Positions 1 through 8,363 of a DNA stretch of 64,000 nucleotides are shown here, piece by piece. A model generated the notes under the pieces. That model ran no database searches and was not told where the DNA came from. It saw nothing but the letters and a program-made list of their open reading frames with translations. The stretch is from Flavobacteriales bacterium. GTDB taxonomy: Bacteria > Bacteroidota > Bacteroidia > CAIKAF01. The stretch covers positions 124,001 to 188,000 of the forward strand of contig JAKRSD010000012.1 in NCBI GenBank assembly GCA_022402535.1. Direction: 5' to 3'. Each line of letters starts with the position of its first letter. Positions within the stretch are counted from its first letter, which is position 1. The position numbers were made by a program, and so were the translations under genes.

Positions 1-403
1 GTTTTATTTCATTTCCATATTTAGTGTCCAGCTCATCTTCCACGTTTTTCATGTATTCTTTGCGCTCTTTTTTAGACATACCGAGGGTTTCTTTTTCCTT
101 TTCAGCCATTAATACACCCGCCTTATGGGCATATGGGTAAACCCTTTTGATATTTGAAACCAGCTTATCATACTTTTTTTGTTCTTTGGGTTTAGCAAAT
201 GTTCTGAGAGATAAAATTTCAACCGGTTTTAATCCACTGATTAATATTGTGTCTCCAAATTCATTTACCGTGTAACGCATCAAAGAAAATTCATCCGCAT
301 GCTCTACTTTGTTGCGGTTCATTTTTGCCAATGCAGCCTCTTTTTGGGCATAAGATGCAGAGTAAATAAAAGAGAAAACTGAAAGAAAAAACAACCTATT
401 CAT
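1..403 (-). CDS. DUF4294 family secreted protein, C-terminus cut by window edge
   Basis: The ATG at 403 opens a frame that stays open to base 1, so about 134 residues are visible and the C-terminus lies outside the window. The N-terminus is a signal peptide ending near SASYAQ. The segment KYDKLVSNIKRVYPYAHKAG, followed by a charged Lys/Glu-rich helix, resembles the conserved core of the Bacteroidetes family DUF4294, whose function is unknown. It is probably an envelope protein. The family call is from memory of the YxxLvxxvkkvYPYA pattern. Confidence 0.75.
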   Translation of the reverse strand, partial: MNRLFFLSVFSFIYSASYAQKEAALAKMNRNKVEHADEFSLMRYTVNEFGDTILISGLKPVEILSLRTFAKPKEQKKYDKLVSNIKRVYPYAHKAGVLMAEKEKETLGMSKKERKEYMKNVEDELDTKYGNEIK

Positions 404-442
404 ACTCAATCTTTCATTTGATTAGGCAATATATATGCCAAA

Positions 443-472
443 AAAAAGCCGTCTCATACGAGACGGCTTTTT
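443..472 (-). terminator. Rho-independent terminator of the 492-962 lipoprotein gene
   Basis: An inverted repeat AAAGCCGTCTC / GAGACGGCTTT with a four-base loop is followed on the minus strand by a run of T. It lies 20 bases beyond the stop codon of the minus-strand lipoprotein gene and ahead of the DUF4294 gene, which separates the two transcription units. Confidence 0.85.
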
Positions 473-491
473 AAAATTTTATATTGTACAA

Positions 492-962
492 TTATTGCTT
501 GGTAGCAGTTAACGTACAAGTATCTGTATTACCAGATAAAGATAATGTATATGTTACAGTAAGTGTGTTACCGCTTAATGTACCAGCACCCGATACAGTT
601 ACACCCGATACAGTTTGGTTAGCTACAGTAAACTCATTTTGAGAAACAGAAGCAGTCAAAACAAATGTAGAACCTGCATTGTACATGTTGGCAACTAAAA
701 TAGTGTACTCATTAGCTGAAGCAGTAATTGTAATGGTGTAAGCATCGTTACCGCTGGTACAAGTTTCAGTACCTGCGAAAGAACCTACAAATGCGGCTAC
801 TGTTCCATCAGGATCACAAGCCTCAGGATCTGATTCTGTTGCAGCAGCATCAAAATTGATGTCAGCTTCGTTCATACAACCTTTTTTACCACAACCGGTG
901 TAAGCTACTGCACCTACTGCTACTACGGCAGCCAATGCAATGTTCATAAAGTTCTTTTTCAT
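492..962 (-). CDS. Small predicted lipoprotein, function unknown
   Basis: 156 residues. A Lys-rich start, a hydrophobic alanine/valine helix and YTGC at residues 21-24 form a plausible lipoprotein signal, giving a Cys-anchored mature protein. The mature part has several Cys (GCGKKGC, DPEACDPDG, TETCTSG, DTCTL) that could pair, and Thr/Ser-rich beta strands typical of a small extracellular beta-sandwich. No family is recognised. A TATATTTG -7-like box is readable on the minus strand at 984-991, but no matching -33 box is seen. It has its own terminator. Confidence 0.7.
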   Translation of the reverse strand: MKKNFMNIALAAVVAVGAVAYTGCGKKGCMNEADINFDAAATESDPEACDPDGTVAAFVGSFAGTETCTSGNDAYTITITASANEYTILVANMYNAGSTFVLTASVSQNEFTVANQTVSGVTVSGAGTLSGNTLTVTYTLSLSGNTDTCTLTATKQ

Positions 963-1060
963 TTTTATTTTTGTTTAATGCCGCAAATATACTCAAATAC
1001 TTTAATTAACCACATTCTAACAGAATAATTATTAAAAAAGCACATTTTTGTTTCAAGCAT

Positions 1061-1092
1061 TTGTAAAAAACAAATAAGTACCTATACCTTTG
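1061..1092 (+). promoter_or_regulatory. Bacteroidetes-type promoter of the FAS1 lipoprotein gene
   Basis: TTG at 1061-1063, a 21-base spacer, then TACCTTTG at 1085-1092 match the phylum consensus TTG-N17-23-TAnnTTTG. The start codon is 23 bases further on, leaving a short leader of about 20 bases. Confidence 0.8.
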
Positions 1093-1115
1093 CACGGTTA
1101 AACAAAAAATAAACA

Positions 1116-1907
1116 ATGAAAAAAGTAATGTATTTGGCGGCTACAGCTGCCGTGATGGTGTTAGCCTCTTGTGGAGGTGGTGCCGATAAAGAAGCGGAAC
1201 GCAAAAAAAGAGAAGCTGACTCATTAGCTAAAATTGAGCAGGCTCGCAAAGACTCTATGGATGCTGCCATGGCGGTTCAAACTGTTAACGTTTACGAAAC
1301 GGCAAAAGCTAATCCAGACTTTTCTACTTTGGTAAGTTTATTGGATCAGGCCGGATTGTCTGCCACATTACAGGATGAGTCAGTTAATTTCACTGTATTC
1401 GCTCCTACTAATGCCGCTTTCGACAAATTGGGTGCTAAAACATTAGAAGATTTAAAAGCCCCAAAAAGTGCCGAAAAATTAAAAGACATCCTTTTATACC
1501 ACGTGGTAAGAGGCAAGTTAATGGCCGGAGATGTGGCCAACTCTGGAGAGTTACAAGGTATGGACGATAAAGTAATCGTGGTAAAACAATCTGAATCAGG
1601 AACTGTGATGGTGGGTAACGCTGCCGTAACTACAGCAGATGTAGATGCTTCTAACGGAGTAATCCATATTGTGGATGCCGTTTTAACTCCTCCTGCTAAA
1701 AAAGGAACGGCTAAAACAAATCCTCCCGCAACAGCTCCTGCTACTCCTGAAGATAAAAAACCAGGCACTACTACACAAGATAAAGTAGGCGATAAAATGA
1801 GCGGTGATCGTACTAACGAAACTACCAATAAAGTTGGTGACAAAATGAGTGGTGATCGCACTAACGAAACTACCAATAAAGTTGGTGACAAAATGAACAG
1901 AAAATAA
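1116..1907 (+). CDS. Fasciclin (FAS1) domain lipoprotein with C-terminal tandem repeats
   Basis: 263 residues. The lipobox LASC at about residues 16-19 marks a lipoprotein. A short charged coiled segment (residues 20-50) precedes one FAS1 domain (about 52-190) with the two family signatures: FTVFAPTNAAFDKL and, near the domain end, VIHIVDAVL. FAS1 domains mediate adhesion or matrix contacts. The C-terminal tail is Pro/Thr-rich and ends in two and a third copies of a 16-residue hydrophilic repeat beginning VGDKMSGD. It is likely envelope-anchored. It has its own promoter and terminator, so it is monocistronic. Confidence 0.88.
   Translation: MKKVMYLAATAAVMVLASCGGGADKEAERKKREADSLAKIEQARKDSMDAAMAVQTVNVYETAKANPDFSTLVSLLDQAGLSATLQDESVNFTVFAPTNAAFDKLGAKTLEDLKAPKSAEKLKDILLYHVVRGKLMAGDVANSGELQGMDDKVIVVKQSESGTVMVGNAAVTTADVDASNGVIHIVDAVLTPPAKKGTAKTNPPATAPATPEDKKPGTTTQDKVGDKMSGDRTNETTNKVGDKMSGDRTNETTNKVGDKMNRK
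1785..1895 (+). repeat. 48-base in-frame tandem repeat at the end of the FAS1 gene
   Basis: Two full units (1785-1832 and 1833-1880) and a 15-base third start (1881-1895). The units differ only at a few third codon positions and encode the same 16 residues. This type of array expands and contracts by slippage or recombination. Confidence 0.9.
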
Positions 1908-1925
1908 TATTCTGTTCTCCAAAAT

Positions 1926-1958
1926 AAAAAAAGGCCCGAATTATTCGGGCCTTTTTTT
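1926..1958. terminator. Bidirectional Rho-independent terminator
   Basis: AAAAAGGCCCGAA / TTCGGGCCTTTTT around a TTAT loop, with A-run and T-run on the two sides, so it can end transcription of the FAS1 gene and of the convergent phosphatase gene. The latter's stop codon lies in the T-run. Confidence 0.92.
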
Positions 1959-2793
1959 ATACAACCGATTTTAAAAGATCCAACACGGGCAAAAATTCTT
2001 GTGTAATATCATGAACGGGCACTTCCTCTTTATCTTCAATTTCAGATGAAACCCTAATATCGTGTTTGTGTAAATGCCAAGCTATACCGTCAAACTCCAG
2101 TGCTGTACAATTTTCTACCCAATCGCCCGAATTTAAATACATAACACTCCCCTGCTCATTTTTACATTCCATAATTTTAGGTTGATGAATGTGTCCGCAA
2201 ATCACAAAATCATATCCGTGATAAATGGCCATTTCTACCGCTGTGGTTTCAAAGTCTGAAATAAACTTAACGGCACGTTTTACCGAATCTTTCACTTTTT
2301 TAGAAAGTGATATTTTATCTCTTCCCATTTTTTCGAGCAGATGATTTAAAAACCGGTTAATCAATATCAAGGTATCGTACCCTTTACCTCCCAATTTTGC
2401 CAGCCATTTTGAATTTTTCATGGTCACATCAAATACATCACCATGAAAAAACCAGGCTTTTTGTCCATCATGCATATCTAAAATCAACTTATTTGATAAT
2501 GAAAAATTACCTAACGAAAAATCGGTAAATCGCCTTAACAGTTCATCATGATTTCCTGTTATATAATGCACACGAACACCACCGGCAATCATCTCCAACA
2601 AATGATTCAGAACGTTCATATGTGATTTGGGCCAATAGTTTTTACTGAACTGCCATACATCAATAATATCTCCATTAAGTATCAATACTTCGGGATTTAT
2701 TGATTTCAGGTAATCCAATAACAAATCAGCATGACATCCATATGTTCCCAAGTGGACATCTGAAATAACGCATATTTTTATATTTCTTTTCAT
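1957..2793 (-). CDS. LpxH-like calcineurin-type metallophosphoesterase (UDP-2,3-diacylglucosamine diphosphatase family)
   Basis: 278 residues with the full metallophosphoesterase motif series in order: SDVHLG near residue 11, NGDIIDVW near 40, GNHDE near 80, HGDVFD near 118 and GHIHQPK near 200. These provide the two-metal ligands. The DVW after the second motif and the overall length fit the LpxH-like family, which cleaves UDP-2,3-diacylglucosamine to lipid X in lipid A synthesis at the inner membrane. Other metallophosphatases of this size share the motifs, so the substrate is inferred. It converges on the FAS1 gene across a shared terminator. Confidence 0.75.
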   Translation of the reverse strand: MKRNIKICVISDVHLGTYGCHADLLLDYLKSINPEVLILNGDIIDVWQFSKNYWPKSHMNVLNHLLEMIAGGVRVHYITGNHDELLRRFTDFSLGNFSLSNKLILDMHDGQKAWFFHGDVFDVTMKNSKWLAKLGGKGYDTLILINRFLNHLLEKMGRDKISLSKKVKDSVKRAVKFISDFETTAVEMAIYHGYDFVICGHIHQPKIMECKNEQGSVMYLNSGDWVENCTALEFDGIAWHLHKHDIRVSSEIEDKEEVPVHDITQEFLPVLDLLKSVV

Positions 2794-3076
2794 GGCGTGA
2801 ATTGTCAGTTAATTAACTTTTTTCACCAATTCTAACGGTTGAACCTTGTATTCTCTAAAAAGAATATTCGGATGAAAATCACTCAATACTATTTTCTGCT
2901 TAAAACTACTTCTCTGATTTTAATCCAATATGACGTAATAATTAAAAATCAATGGAATAACCAATGCCTTTTTACCTATTCAACAGATGGTAATTTATCC
3001 TAACACTACGTGAATGTTAGAAGTATTGTCTGACGATTGGAATAACGTTTTATATAAATGTATTTTTACGAAAAAA

Positions 3077-3829
3077 ATGGTGAGGTATTTTATTGAACTT
3101 TCCTATTTGGGCGACAATTATTGCGGTTGGCAAATTCAACCCAATGGAATGACTGTGCAGAAAACCGTTGAAAAAGCACTATCCACCATACTGCGAAGTC
3201 CGATAAAAATTACCGGACAAGGACGTACCGATTCCGGAGTGCATGCCTTAAAATCCTTTGCGCACTTTGATGTTTCTGGACTTCAGATGGAAACAGAATT
3301 ACTTGTGTTTAAATTAAATTCGTTACTTCCTTTCGACATATCTATTCACAACATTGTACCTGTTTCCGATGAGGCCCATGCCCGTTTTTCTGCATTAAGC
3401 CGATCATACCGTTATATTTATTGTTTAAGAAAAAATCCATTTTATCATAAAAGATCCTGGCACATTTTCAAACCCTTAAACCTTGAACTCATGAACAGCA
3501 GTACGGGTTATATTTTAGGTACTCATGACTTCACCTCCTTTTCTAGTGCAAAATCGGATACTGAAAACAGGATTTGCATGGTAAAACAATTTGAATTCAC
3601 ACAGGAAAATGATTTTATTTATCTGGACATAACGGCAGACCGATTTGTGATGAACATGGTGAGAACCCTTGCCGGCACATTTGCTGAAATCGGTTTGGGT
3701 AAAAGATTGCCAGAAGAACTTCCTGCACTGTTGGAATCAAAAAACAGGCAAACCACTGGCGAAAACGCTCCGCCTTACGGATTGTATCTTAAGGATGTAA
3801 AATATCCTGAACATATTTTCGGGGTGTGA
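3077..3829 (+). CDS. truA: tRNA pseudouridine(38-40) synthase TruA
   Basis: 250 residues from the ATG at 3077, chosen because MVRYFIELSYLGDNYCGWQ is the usual TruA N-terminus; an in-frame upstream ATG at 3014 would add 21 residues without homology. The catalytic Asp is in GRTDSGVHA (D52). The C-terminal half carries the expected FVMNMVRTLAG motif. TruA isomerises uridines 38-40 in the anticodon arm of many tRNAs. The ABC exporter gene follows 27 bases later. Confidence 0.95.
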   Translation: MVRYFIELSYLGDNYCGWQIQPNGMTVQKTVEKALSTILRSPIKITGQGRTDSGVHALKSFAHFDVSGLQMETELLVFKLNSLLPFDISIHNIVPVSDEAHARFSALSRSYRYIYCLRKNPFYHKRSWHIFKPLNLELMNSSTGYILGTHDFTSFSSAKSDTENRICMVKQFEFTQENDFIYLDITADRFVMNMVRTLAGTFAEIGLGKRLPEELPALLESKNRQTTGENAPPYGLYLKDVKYPEHIFGV

Positions 3830-3848
3830 AGTTAGTTAGGTACTTTTG
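3817..3848 (+). promoter_or_regulatory. Possible promoter of the ABC exporter gene
   Basis: TACTTTTG at 3841-3848 fits the -7 consensus. TTTC at 3817-3820 (20-base spacer) is a one-mismatch -33 box. It lies over the 3' end of truA and its -7 box ends 8 bases before the ATG at 3857, so the leader would be very short. Confidence 0.45.
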
Positions 3849-3856
3849 GGGCAAGC

Positions 3857-5614
3857 ATGAAAAAAGAGAATTCGCCTAAAAAAACATCCCTGTTTAATAA
3901 GTTATATGGTTTTACCAAACCTCATAAGACGTACTTTTTGAGTGCATTACTCACGGTTGTACTTATTTCTGTTATTGCTCCTACCCGTCCCTATCTGATT
4001 CAATACACATTTGACCGGTATATTTTATCACCCGATCCGGTCATGTTGCAAAACATGATTATACTAATGATCGGACTGCTGCTGATTGAGACAATTATTC
4101 AATTCGGCGTTACCTATTTAAGTAACCGACTCGGCCAACTGATCATATTAGACATACGTAAACAGGTATTTGGAAAAATATCCTCTTTTAAACTTAAATA
4201 TTTTGATAATACACCCGTAGGAACCCTGGTTACAAGGGTGGTGAGTGATATTGAAACCATAGCCAGTGTTTTTTCTGAAGGGTTTCTTCAAATTATGGGC
4301 GATTTGCTGAAAATATTTGCCGCCATTGGATTTATGCTGTGGATAGATTGGAAACTTACACTGGTAACCCTGATACCCATTCCCTTGTTGATTATTGCCA
4401 CCAATGCCTTTAAAAACGGAATTAAAAAAAGTTTTAAAGAAGTCAGAAACCGGGTAGCCGAACTAAATGCATTTCTGCAGGAACATATTACGGGTATGAG
4501 CATCGTGCAGATTTTCAACAGAGAAAATCAGGAGTTTAAAAAGTTTGAAGAAATTAATGAAGAACACAAGAAGGCCCACATCCGTTCCATTTGGTATTAT
4601 TCTATATTTTTCCCGATTGTAGAAATCATAACGGCTTTTTCAATCGGGCTGGCTATATGGTACGGGGCTACCGATGTCATGAAATCTACGTCGCCTGAGG
4701 CTTCGCCGGGTAAAATCATATCCTTTATTTTATATGTGTATATGCTTTACAGGCCTATGCGCCAGTTGGCCGACCGGTTTAATACCATGCAGATGGGAAT
4801 TGTTGCTTCTGAACGGGTTTTTCACCTTCTGGATTCCGATGAAACCATTCCAGACAATGGACACATAATGTTAGATAATCTGAAAGGGAGAATTGAATTT
4901 AAAAACGTATGGTTTGCTTATCATGGCGACGAGTTTGTATTGAAAGGTATACACCTGAACATTGAACCCGGAGAAAAAATTGCCATCGTGGGTACCACGG
5001 GTTCCGGAAAAACATCCATTATTAACGTGTTAAGCCGCTCTTATGAGTTTTCAGAAGGTGATATTTCTTTAGATGGTGTATCTATCCGTGATATAAGATC
5101 CGATTCTTTGGCAGAAAACATATCTGTTGTATTACAGGATGTTTTTTTATTCTCAGGTTCCATTCTTGAAAATATCAGATTGCAAAATGAGCAAATCCGT
5201 CGTGAAGAAATCATAGAAGCATCAAAATTTATAGGCACACATGCATTTATTGAAAAACTGCCAGGAGGATATGATTTTGATGTGAAAGAACGAGGCAATA
5301 TGCTATCCGCCGGACAGCGCCAATTATTAGCATTTTTGAGGGCCTATGTACATAAACCTAAAATCTTAATTTTAGATGAAGCCACCTCATCGGTAGATAC
5401 AGAATCGGAGCAATTGATTCAAAAAGCAACCGAAATTATTTCTCAAAACAGAACCTCTATCATCATTGCCCACCGCTTATCTACGGTTAGAAATGCCAAT
5501 CGTATACTGGTGATGGAGTCCGGAAAAATAATAGAATCAGGTAGTCACGATGAATTAATGTCATTTGACAGTAATTATAAAAAACTGATTGAAAAACAAT
5601 ATGCCTTATCCTAA
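3857..5614 (+). CDS. ABC exporter half-transporter, MsbA-like (fused membrane and ATPase domains)
   Basis: 585 residues. Six membrane helices occupy about residues 25-320, followed by a nucleotide-binding domain. Walker A GTTGSGKTS starts at residue 379; the signature is LSAGQRQ; Walker B is ILILDEATSSVD around residues 503-514; the switch His is in IIAHRLST. Order and length fit homodimeric type IV exporters such as MsbA (lipid A) or multidrug exporters; the substrate cannot be told from the sequence. The end of the gene overlaps the start of the paraoxonase-like lipoprotein gene by 14 bases, suggesting translational coupling. Confidence 0.93.
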   Translation: MKKENSPKKTSLFNKLYGFTKPHKTYFLSALLTVVLISVIAPTRPYLIQYTFDRYILSPDPVMLQNMIILMIGLLLIETIIQFGVTYLSNRLGQLIILDIRKQVFGKISSFKLKYFDNTPVGTLVTRVVSDIETIASVFSEGFLQIMGDLLKIFAAIGFMLWIDWKLTLVTLIPIPLLIIATNAFKNGIKKSFKEVRNRVAELNAFLQEHITGMSIVQIFNRENQEFKKFEEINEEHKKAHIRSIWYYSIFFPIVEIITAFSIGLAIWYGATDVMKSTSPEASPGKIISFILYVYMLYRPMRQLADRFNTMQMGIVASERVFHLLDSDETIPDNGHIMLDNLKGRIEFKNVWFAYHGDEFVLKGIHLNIEPGEKIAIVGTTGSGKTSIINVLSRSYEFSEGDISLDGVSIRDIRSDSLAENISVVLQDVFLFSGSILENIRLQNEQIRREEIIEASKFIGTHAFIEKLPGGYDFDVKERGNMLSAGQRQLLAFLRAYVHKPKILILDEATSSVDTESEQLIQKATEIISQNRTSIIIAHRLSTVRNANRILVMESGKIIESGSHDELMSFDSNYKKLIEKQYALS

Positions 5615-6614
5615 ATTTCTTGCCTTTATTCTGTTTATCACATTGTTTTCTTCATGTGCTAAATTACCAACGGATACCCATCCTGAGTTTACAAAACTGA
5701 ACACCGGGCCTGGGCCTGAAGACATGGTACTGGATACTTTTTCTGTTCCTGAAAAAGCAAGGCTTCTGATTTCGTGCAGCTCCCGTAGAAAAAATGAAGA
5801 CCACCATCGTGAAATATGGACTTTAGACCTGAATACGGAAAAGTCAAGCATATTGCCACGAATCGGAGAACCCGAAAAATTTATTTTTAATCCGCACGGA
5901 ATAGATATAATTAAAAATGCAGATGGTTCTGTCACGCTGTTTGTGGTCAGTCATATGGATGAATTAAAAAAACAGGCTATTGTTGAATATCGGGTTCATG
6001 AAAATTATCTGGAATGGCAAAACACATACACGCACAATCTTTTAACCTCACCAAACGACGTTTGTGCTATACCCGGTGGCGGATTTTATTGGTCTAATGA
6101 CGGAGCTAAAAGAAACAGTGCGCTCAGAGAAGCGCTTTGGGGAATTAAAGGCGGATATATTGGCTTAAAAAACTCAACACAGGAGTGGCATAAAAGCAAA
6201 ACAAGATTCGGTTATCCGAATGGAGTAATTATCTGGAACAACAATCTGATTATAAGTACGGTTATCCAATCTAAAATATTTCAGTTTTCTGAGGCTGAAA
6301 TACAGTCTAAGCCTATTTTAATAACCAAAGTTAAAGGAGGCGATAATTTCTCTCAAACACCCCAAAACAACTTATTGGTGACCGCGCATTTAAGGCAATT
6401 GAAATTTATCCGACATGCTCTAAATTCAAAGCATAAATCACCAACCGTAGTTTACTGGATTAATCCCAAGACAATGGAGAATCGGGTTGTTTATGCAGAT
6501 TCAGGAAAATCTATCAGTGCGGCTTCCACGGCAATTTATTTCAAAGGAAATCTGTACATATGTCAGATTTTTGATCATTTCATTATTAAAGTTACCACAG
6601 AACTTACTGAATGA
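5601..6614 (+). CDS. Paraoxonase/arylesterase-like (SMP-30 superfamily) lipoprotein
   Basis: 337 residues from the ATG at 5601; a TTG 12 bases upstream is possible but less likely. LFSSC gives a lipobox. The body looks like a six-bladed beta-propeller of the serum paraoxonase type: FNPHGIDI with LFVVSH, then LLTSPNDVCA, then YWSNDGA and FGYPNGV, which correspond to calcium- and active-site loops of PON enzymes (PHGI, NDI, NDHY, NGI). Such enzymes hydrolyse lactones, aryl esters or organophosphates. The substrate is unknown. It overlaps the ABC exporter gene and ends one base before the stop of the convergent T9SS cargo gene. Confidence 0.8.
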   Translation: MPYPKFLAFILFITLFSSCAKLPTDTHPEFTKLNTGPGPEDMVLDTFSVPEKARLLISCSSRRKNEDHHREIWTLDLNTEKSSILPRIGEPEKFIFNPHGIDIIKNADGSVTLFVVSHMDELKKQAIVEYRVHENYLEWQNTYTHNLLTSPNDVCAIPGGGFYWSNDGAKRNSALREALWGIKGGYIGLKNSTQEWHKSKTRFGYPNGVIIWNNNLIISTVIQSKIFQFSEAEIQSKPILITKVKGGDNFSQTPQNNLLVTAHLRQLKFIRHALNSKHKSPTVVYWINPKTMENRVVYADSGKSISAASTAIYFKGNLYICQIFDHFIIKVTTELTE

Positions 6615-8243
6615 CTATTTGGTTCCGGCCAAAGTAATTGAACCTTTTTTGAGTATTTTCTTTTCGCCATTGGGGCCGATTCCATCAGCGCTCAATACCC
6701 AGAAGTACACACCGTCGGTCAATTTACTGCCCAATCCTGAAATACCTTCAAATCCTTTGGTTGAAGACTCTGTTTCAAAAACTTTTGCGCCCCAACGGTT
6801 GAACACTGCAAACGAATAGTTGTAGCATTCATCGTGTATCGGTAAAAAGGTAAAGTCATCGTTTGTGTTGTCTCCATTAGGTGTGAGAACATTTGGCAAA
6901 TCTGAAAAGCCCGGCGTTTCAGTCACATCTACCTGCATAAGCGTATCGCTAACACAACCGGCAGTATCCGTAATGGTAAGTGATACCATATAACTGGACG
7001 GAGAGTCATAGGAATAACTTACCAATGAATCAGGACCGGTAAATGTACCTGAACCATCCCCAAAATTCCAGTTTACAGATTGAAAGGGATAGTCCCCCTG
7101 CTGAGATAAATTCGTAAACAATACTTCCTGAAAACAGAGCATTTCGTATGAAAAGTTCGGTTTGGGTTTATCTATTACCTTAAACTCCTGGGTGATGGAA
7201 TCACGACATCCAAAATTAGACTCTACCCAAAACCCAACCTGATAATTTCCCGGTTCAGGAAATGTATGGGTAGGGTTTTCCTCTGTAGATGTTGCCGGAT
7301 TTCCAACATTATCATTATGTCCAAAACTCCAAAACCAAGAGTCTTGTGTACTTCCCAAATTATCAGAAAGTGTTGTCGTGTTAAGAAAATTGACGGGGTC
7401 TTCATGGCAAATCACCAGCGGTAAGAAACCGGCATCAGGTCTTCCATAAATGATAACATCCGTAAAAGATGTGTCGGCATCACCGTTTGAAACATCATTT
7501 ACCACAAAAGCATATGTTCCTGATTGAGAAGTTACGGTTGGGAAAATGACAACTTCAGAAGTACTTCCTACCGGTGTAGAGTAATCAGGTAACAAATACC
7601 AATTATACGTGTAGGTTCCGCCTGTTTGCTCCGATCCGGTTAAAATCAATGTATCCCCTTCACAAATAGGGCCATTATTATCCGCTTCACTTAATATTCC
7701 ACAATCTGTGGAACCGGCCCCCGGTGCACCCGCATTACTTTGAGAGAAAATAATGTTACAAGGCTGATTAGAAAAATTAGTAATCAATAATAAATAAAAA
7801 TTTCCGGTTTGTGCATTCGGTATATCGACAGTTTCTGTCGGAGCGGCTGAATAGGAACAATCCACCGTATTTCCTGCAGTTAACTGTCCGGTACATACAT
7901 TAGCCAACGAGGCAAACGGACCGTAACATATAAAATCGATATCATTAGTAGGAGTGGTTCCATTATTGGTTCCCACCATATAAATTTGAATCAGTCCCGG
8001 ATCTTCCACCTGCATATAATACCAAACAGGATTAGGTTCACTTCCTAAACATCCATAGTCTGGCCCCGGCTGTGCCGTTCCGCTATTTACACCTGCAGGG
8101 AAATTATAATTTGTACCTGTACAAAAAGGAAGCGGATCCGCACAGGTATTACCCGTTTGGGCAGATAGTTTTAATCCGCCAATGGTTATAATAAGTATAA
8201 GAAATGAGGTTTTAAGATTAAATGATAAAGTTCGACTTTTCAT
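6615..8243 (-). CDS. PKD-domain secreted protein with type B T9SS sorting domain (paralogue 1)
   Basis: 542 residues: signal peptide ending near KLSAQ, a Cys-containing N-terminal domain (about 25-190) starting with CADPLPFCTG, an Ig-like stretch, one or two PKD-like domains (SWFWSFGHND, NWNFGDGSG) and a C-terminal type B sorting domain (CHU_C type, about 455-542) with PNVLTPNGDNTNDDF, VFNRWGAKVFE and LTDGVYFW. Such proteins are exported by the type IX system and released or surface-bound. It shares architecture and many residues with the upstream paralogue (8364-10631), so this is a tandem duplication. It has its own promoter at 8278-8309. Confidence 0.9.
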   Translation of the reverse strand: MKSRTLSFNLKTSFLILIITIGGLKLSAQTGNTCADPLPFCTGTNYNFPAGVNSGTAQPGPDYGCLGSEPNPVWYYMQVEDPGLIQIYMVGTNNGTTPTNDIDFICYGPFASLANVCTGQLTAGNTVDCSYSAAPTETVDIPNAQTGNFYLLLITNFSNQPCNIIFSQSNAGAPGAGSTDCGILSEADNNGPICEGDTLILTGSEQTGGTYTYNWYLLPDYSTPVGSTSEVVIFPTVTSQSGTYAFVVNDVSNGDADTSFTDVIIYGRPDAGFLPLVICHEDPVNFLNTTTLSDNLGSTQDSWFWSFGHNDNVGNPATSTEENPTHTFPEPGNYQVGFWVESNFGCRDSITQEFKVIDKPKPNFSYEMLCFQEVLFTNLSQQGDYPFQSVNWNFGDGSGTFTGPDSLVSYSYDSPSSYMVSLTITDTAGCVSDTLMQVDVTETPGFSDLPNVLTPNGDNTNDDFTFLPIHDECYNYSFAVFNRWGAKVFETESSTKGFEGISGLGSKLTDGVYFWVLSADGIGPNGEKKILKKGSITLAGTK

Positions 8244-8277
8244 CGTTACGATAGTGTTAGGTGAAATTTACTAAATA

Positions 8278-8309
8278 CAAACCTAATAGTTTTAAAAGGG
8301 AATTGCAAA
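8278..8309 (-). promoter_or_regulatory. Promoter of the 6615-8243 T9SS cargo gene
   Basis: On the minus strand, TTTG (8306-8309), a 20-base spacer and TAGGTTTG (8278-8285) match the Bacteroidetes consensus. The -33 box sits in the T-run of the preceding gene's terminator, so the two cargo genes are separate units packed with no spare sequence. Confidence 0.75.
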
Positions 8310-8342
8310 AAAAAGAGGATAAGCAGCTCAGCCTATCCTCTT
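8307..8342 (-). terminator. Rho-independent terminator of the 8364-10631 gene
   Basis: AAGAGGATA / TATCCTCTT stem with a 12-base loop, followed on the minus strand by eight T. It starts 21 bases after the stop codon of the larger cargo gene. Confidence 0.85.
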
Positions 8343-8363
8343 GTATCGTAATGAATTGATTTC

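Noticed and set aside
1346-1891. Long open frame on the minus strand opposite the FAS1 gene (181 codons)
   Set aside because: It mirrors the codon pattern and tandem repeat of the plus-strand gene, has no start signal, and the FAS1 domain on the other strand is certain.
3014-3076. N-terminal extension of TruA by 21 residues
   Set aside because: The extension has no similarity to TruA, while the ATG at 3077 gives the normal N-terminus.
2794-3076. Gene or structured RNA between the phosphatase gene and truA
   Set aside because: Only a short CTAACA / TGTTAG stem (3000-3020) is seen. There is no coding frame or known RNA pattern in these 283 bases.
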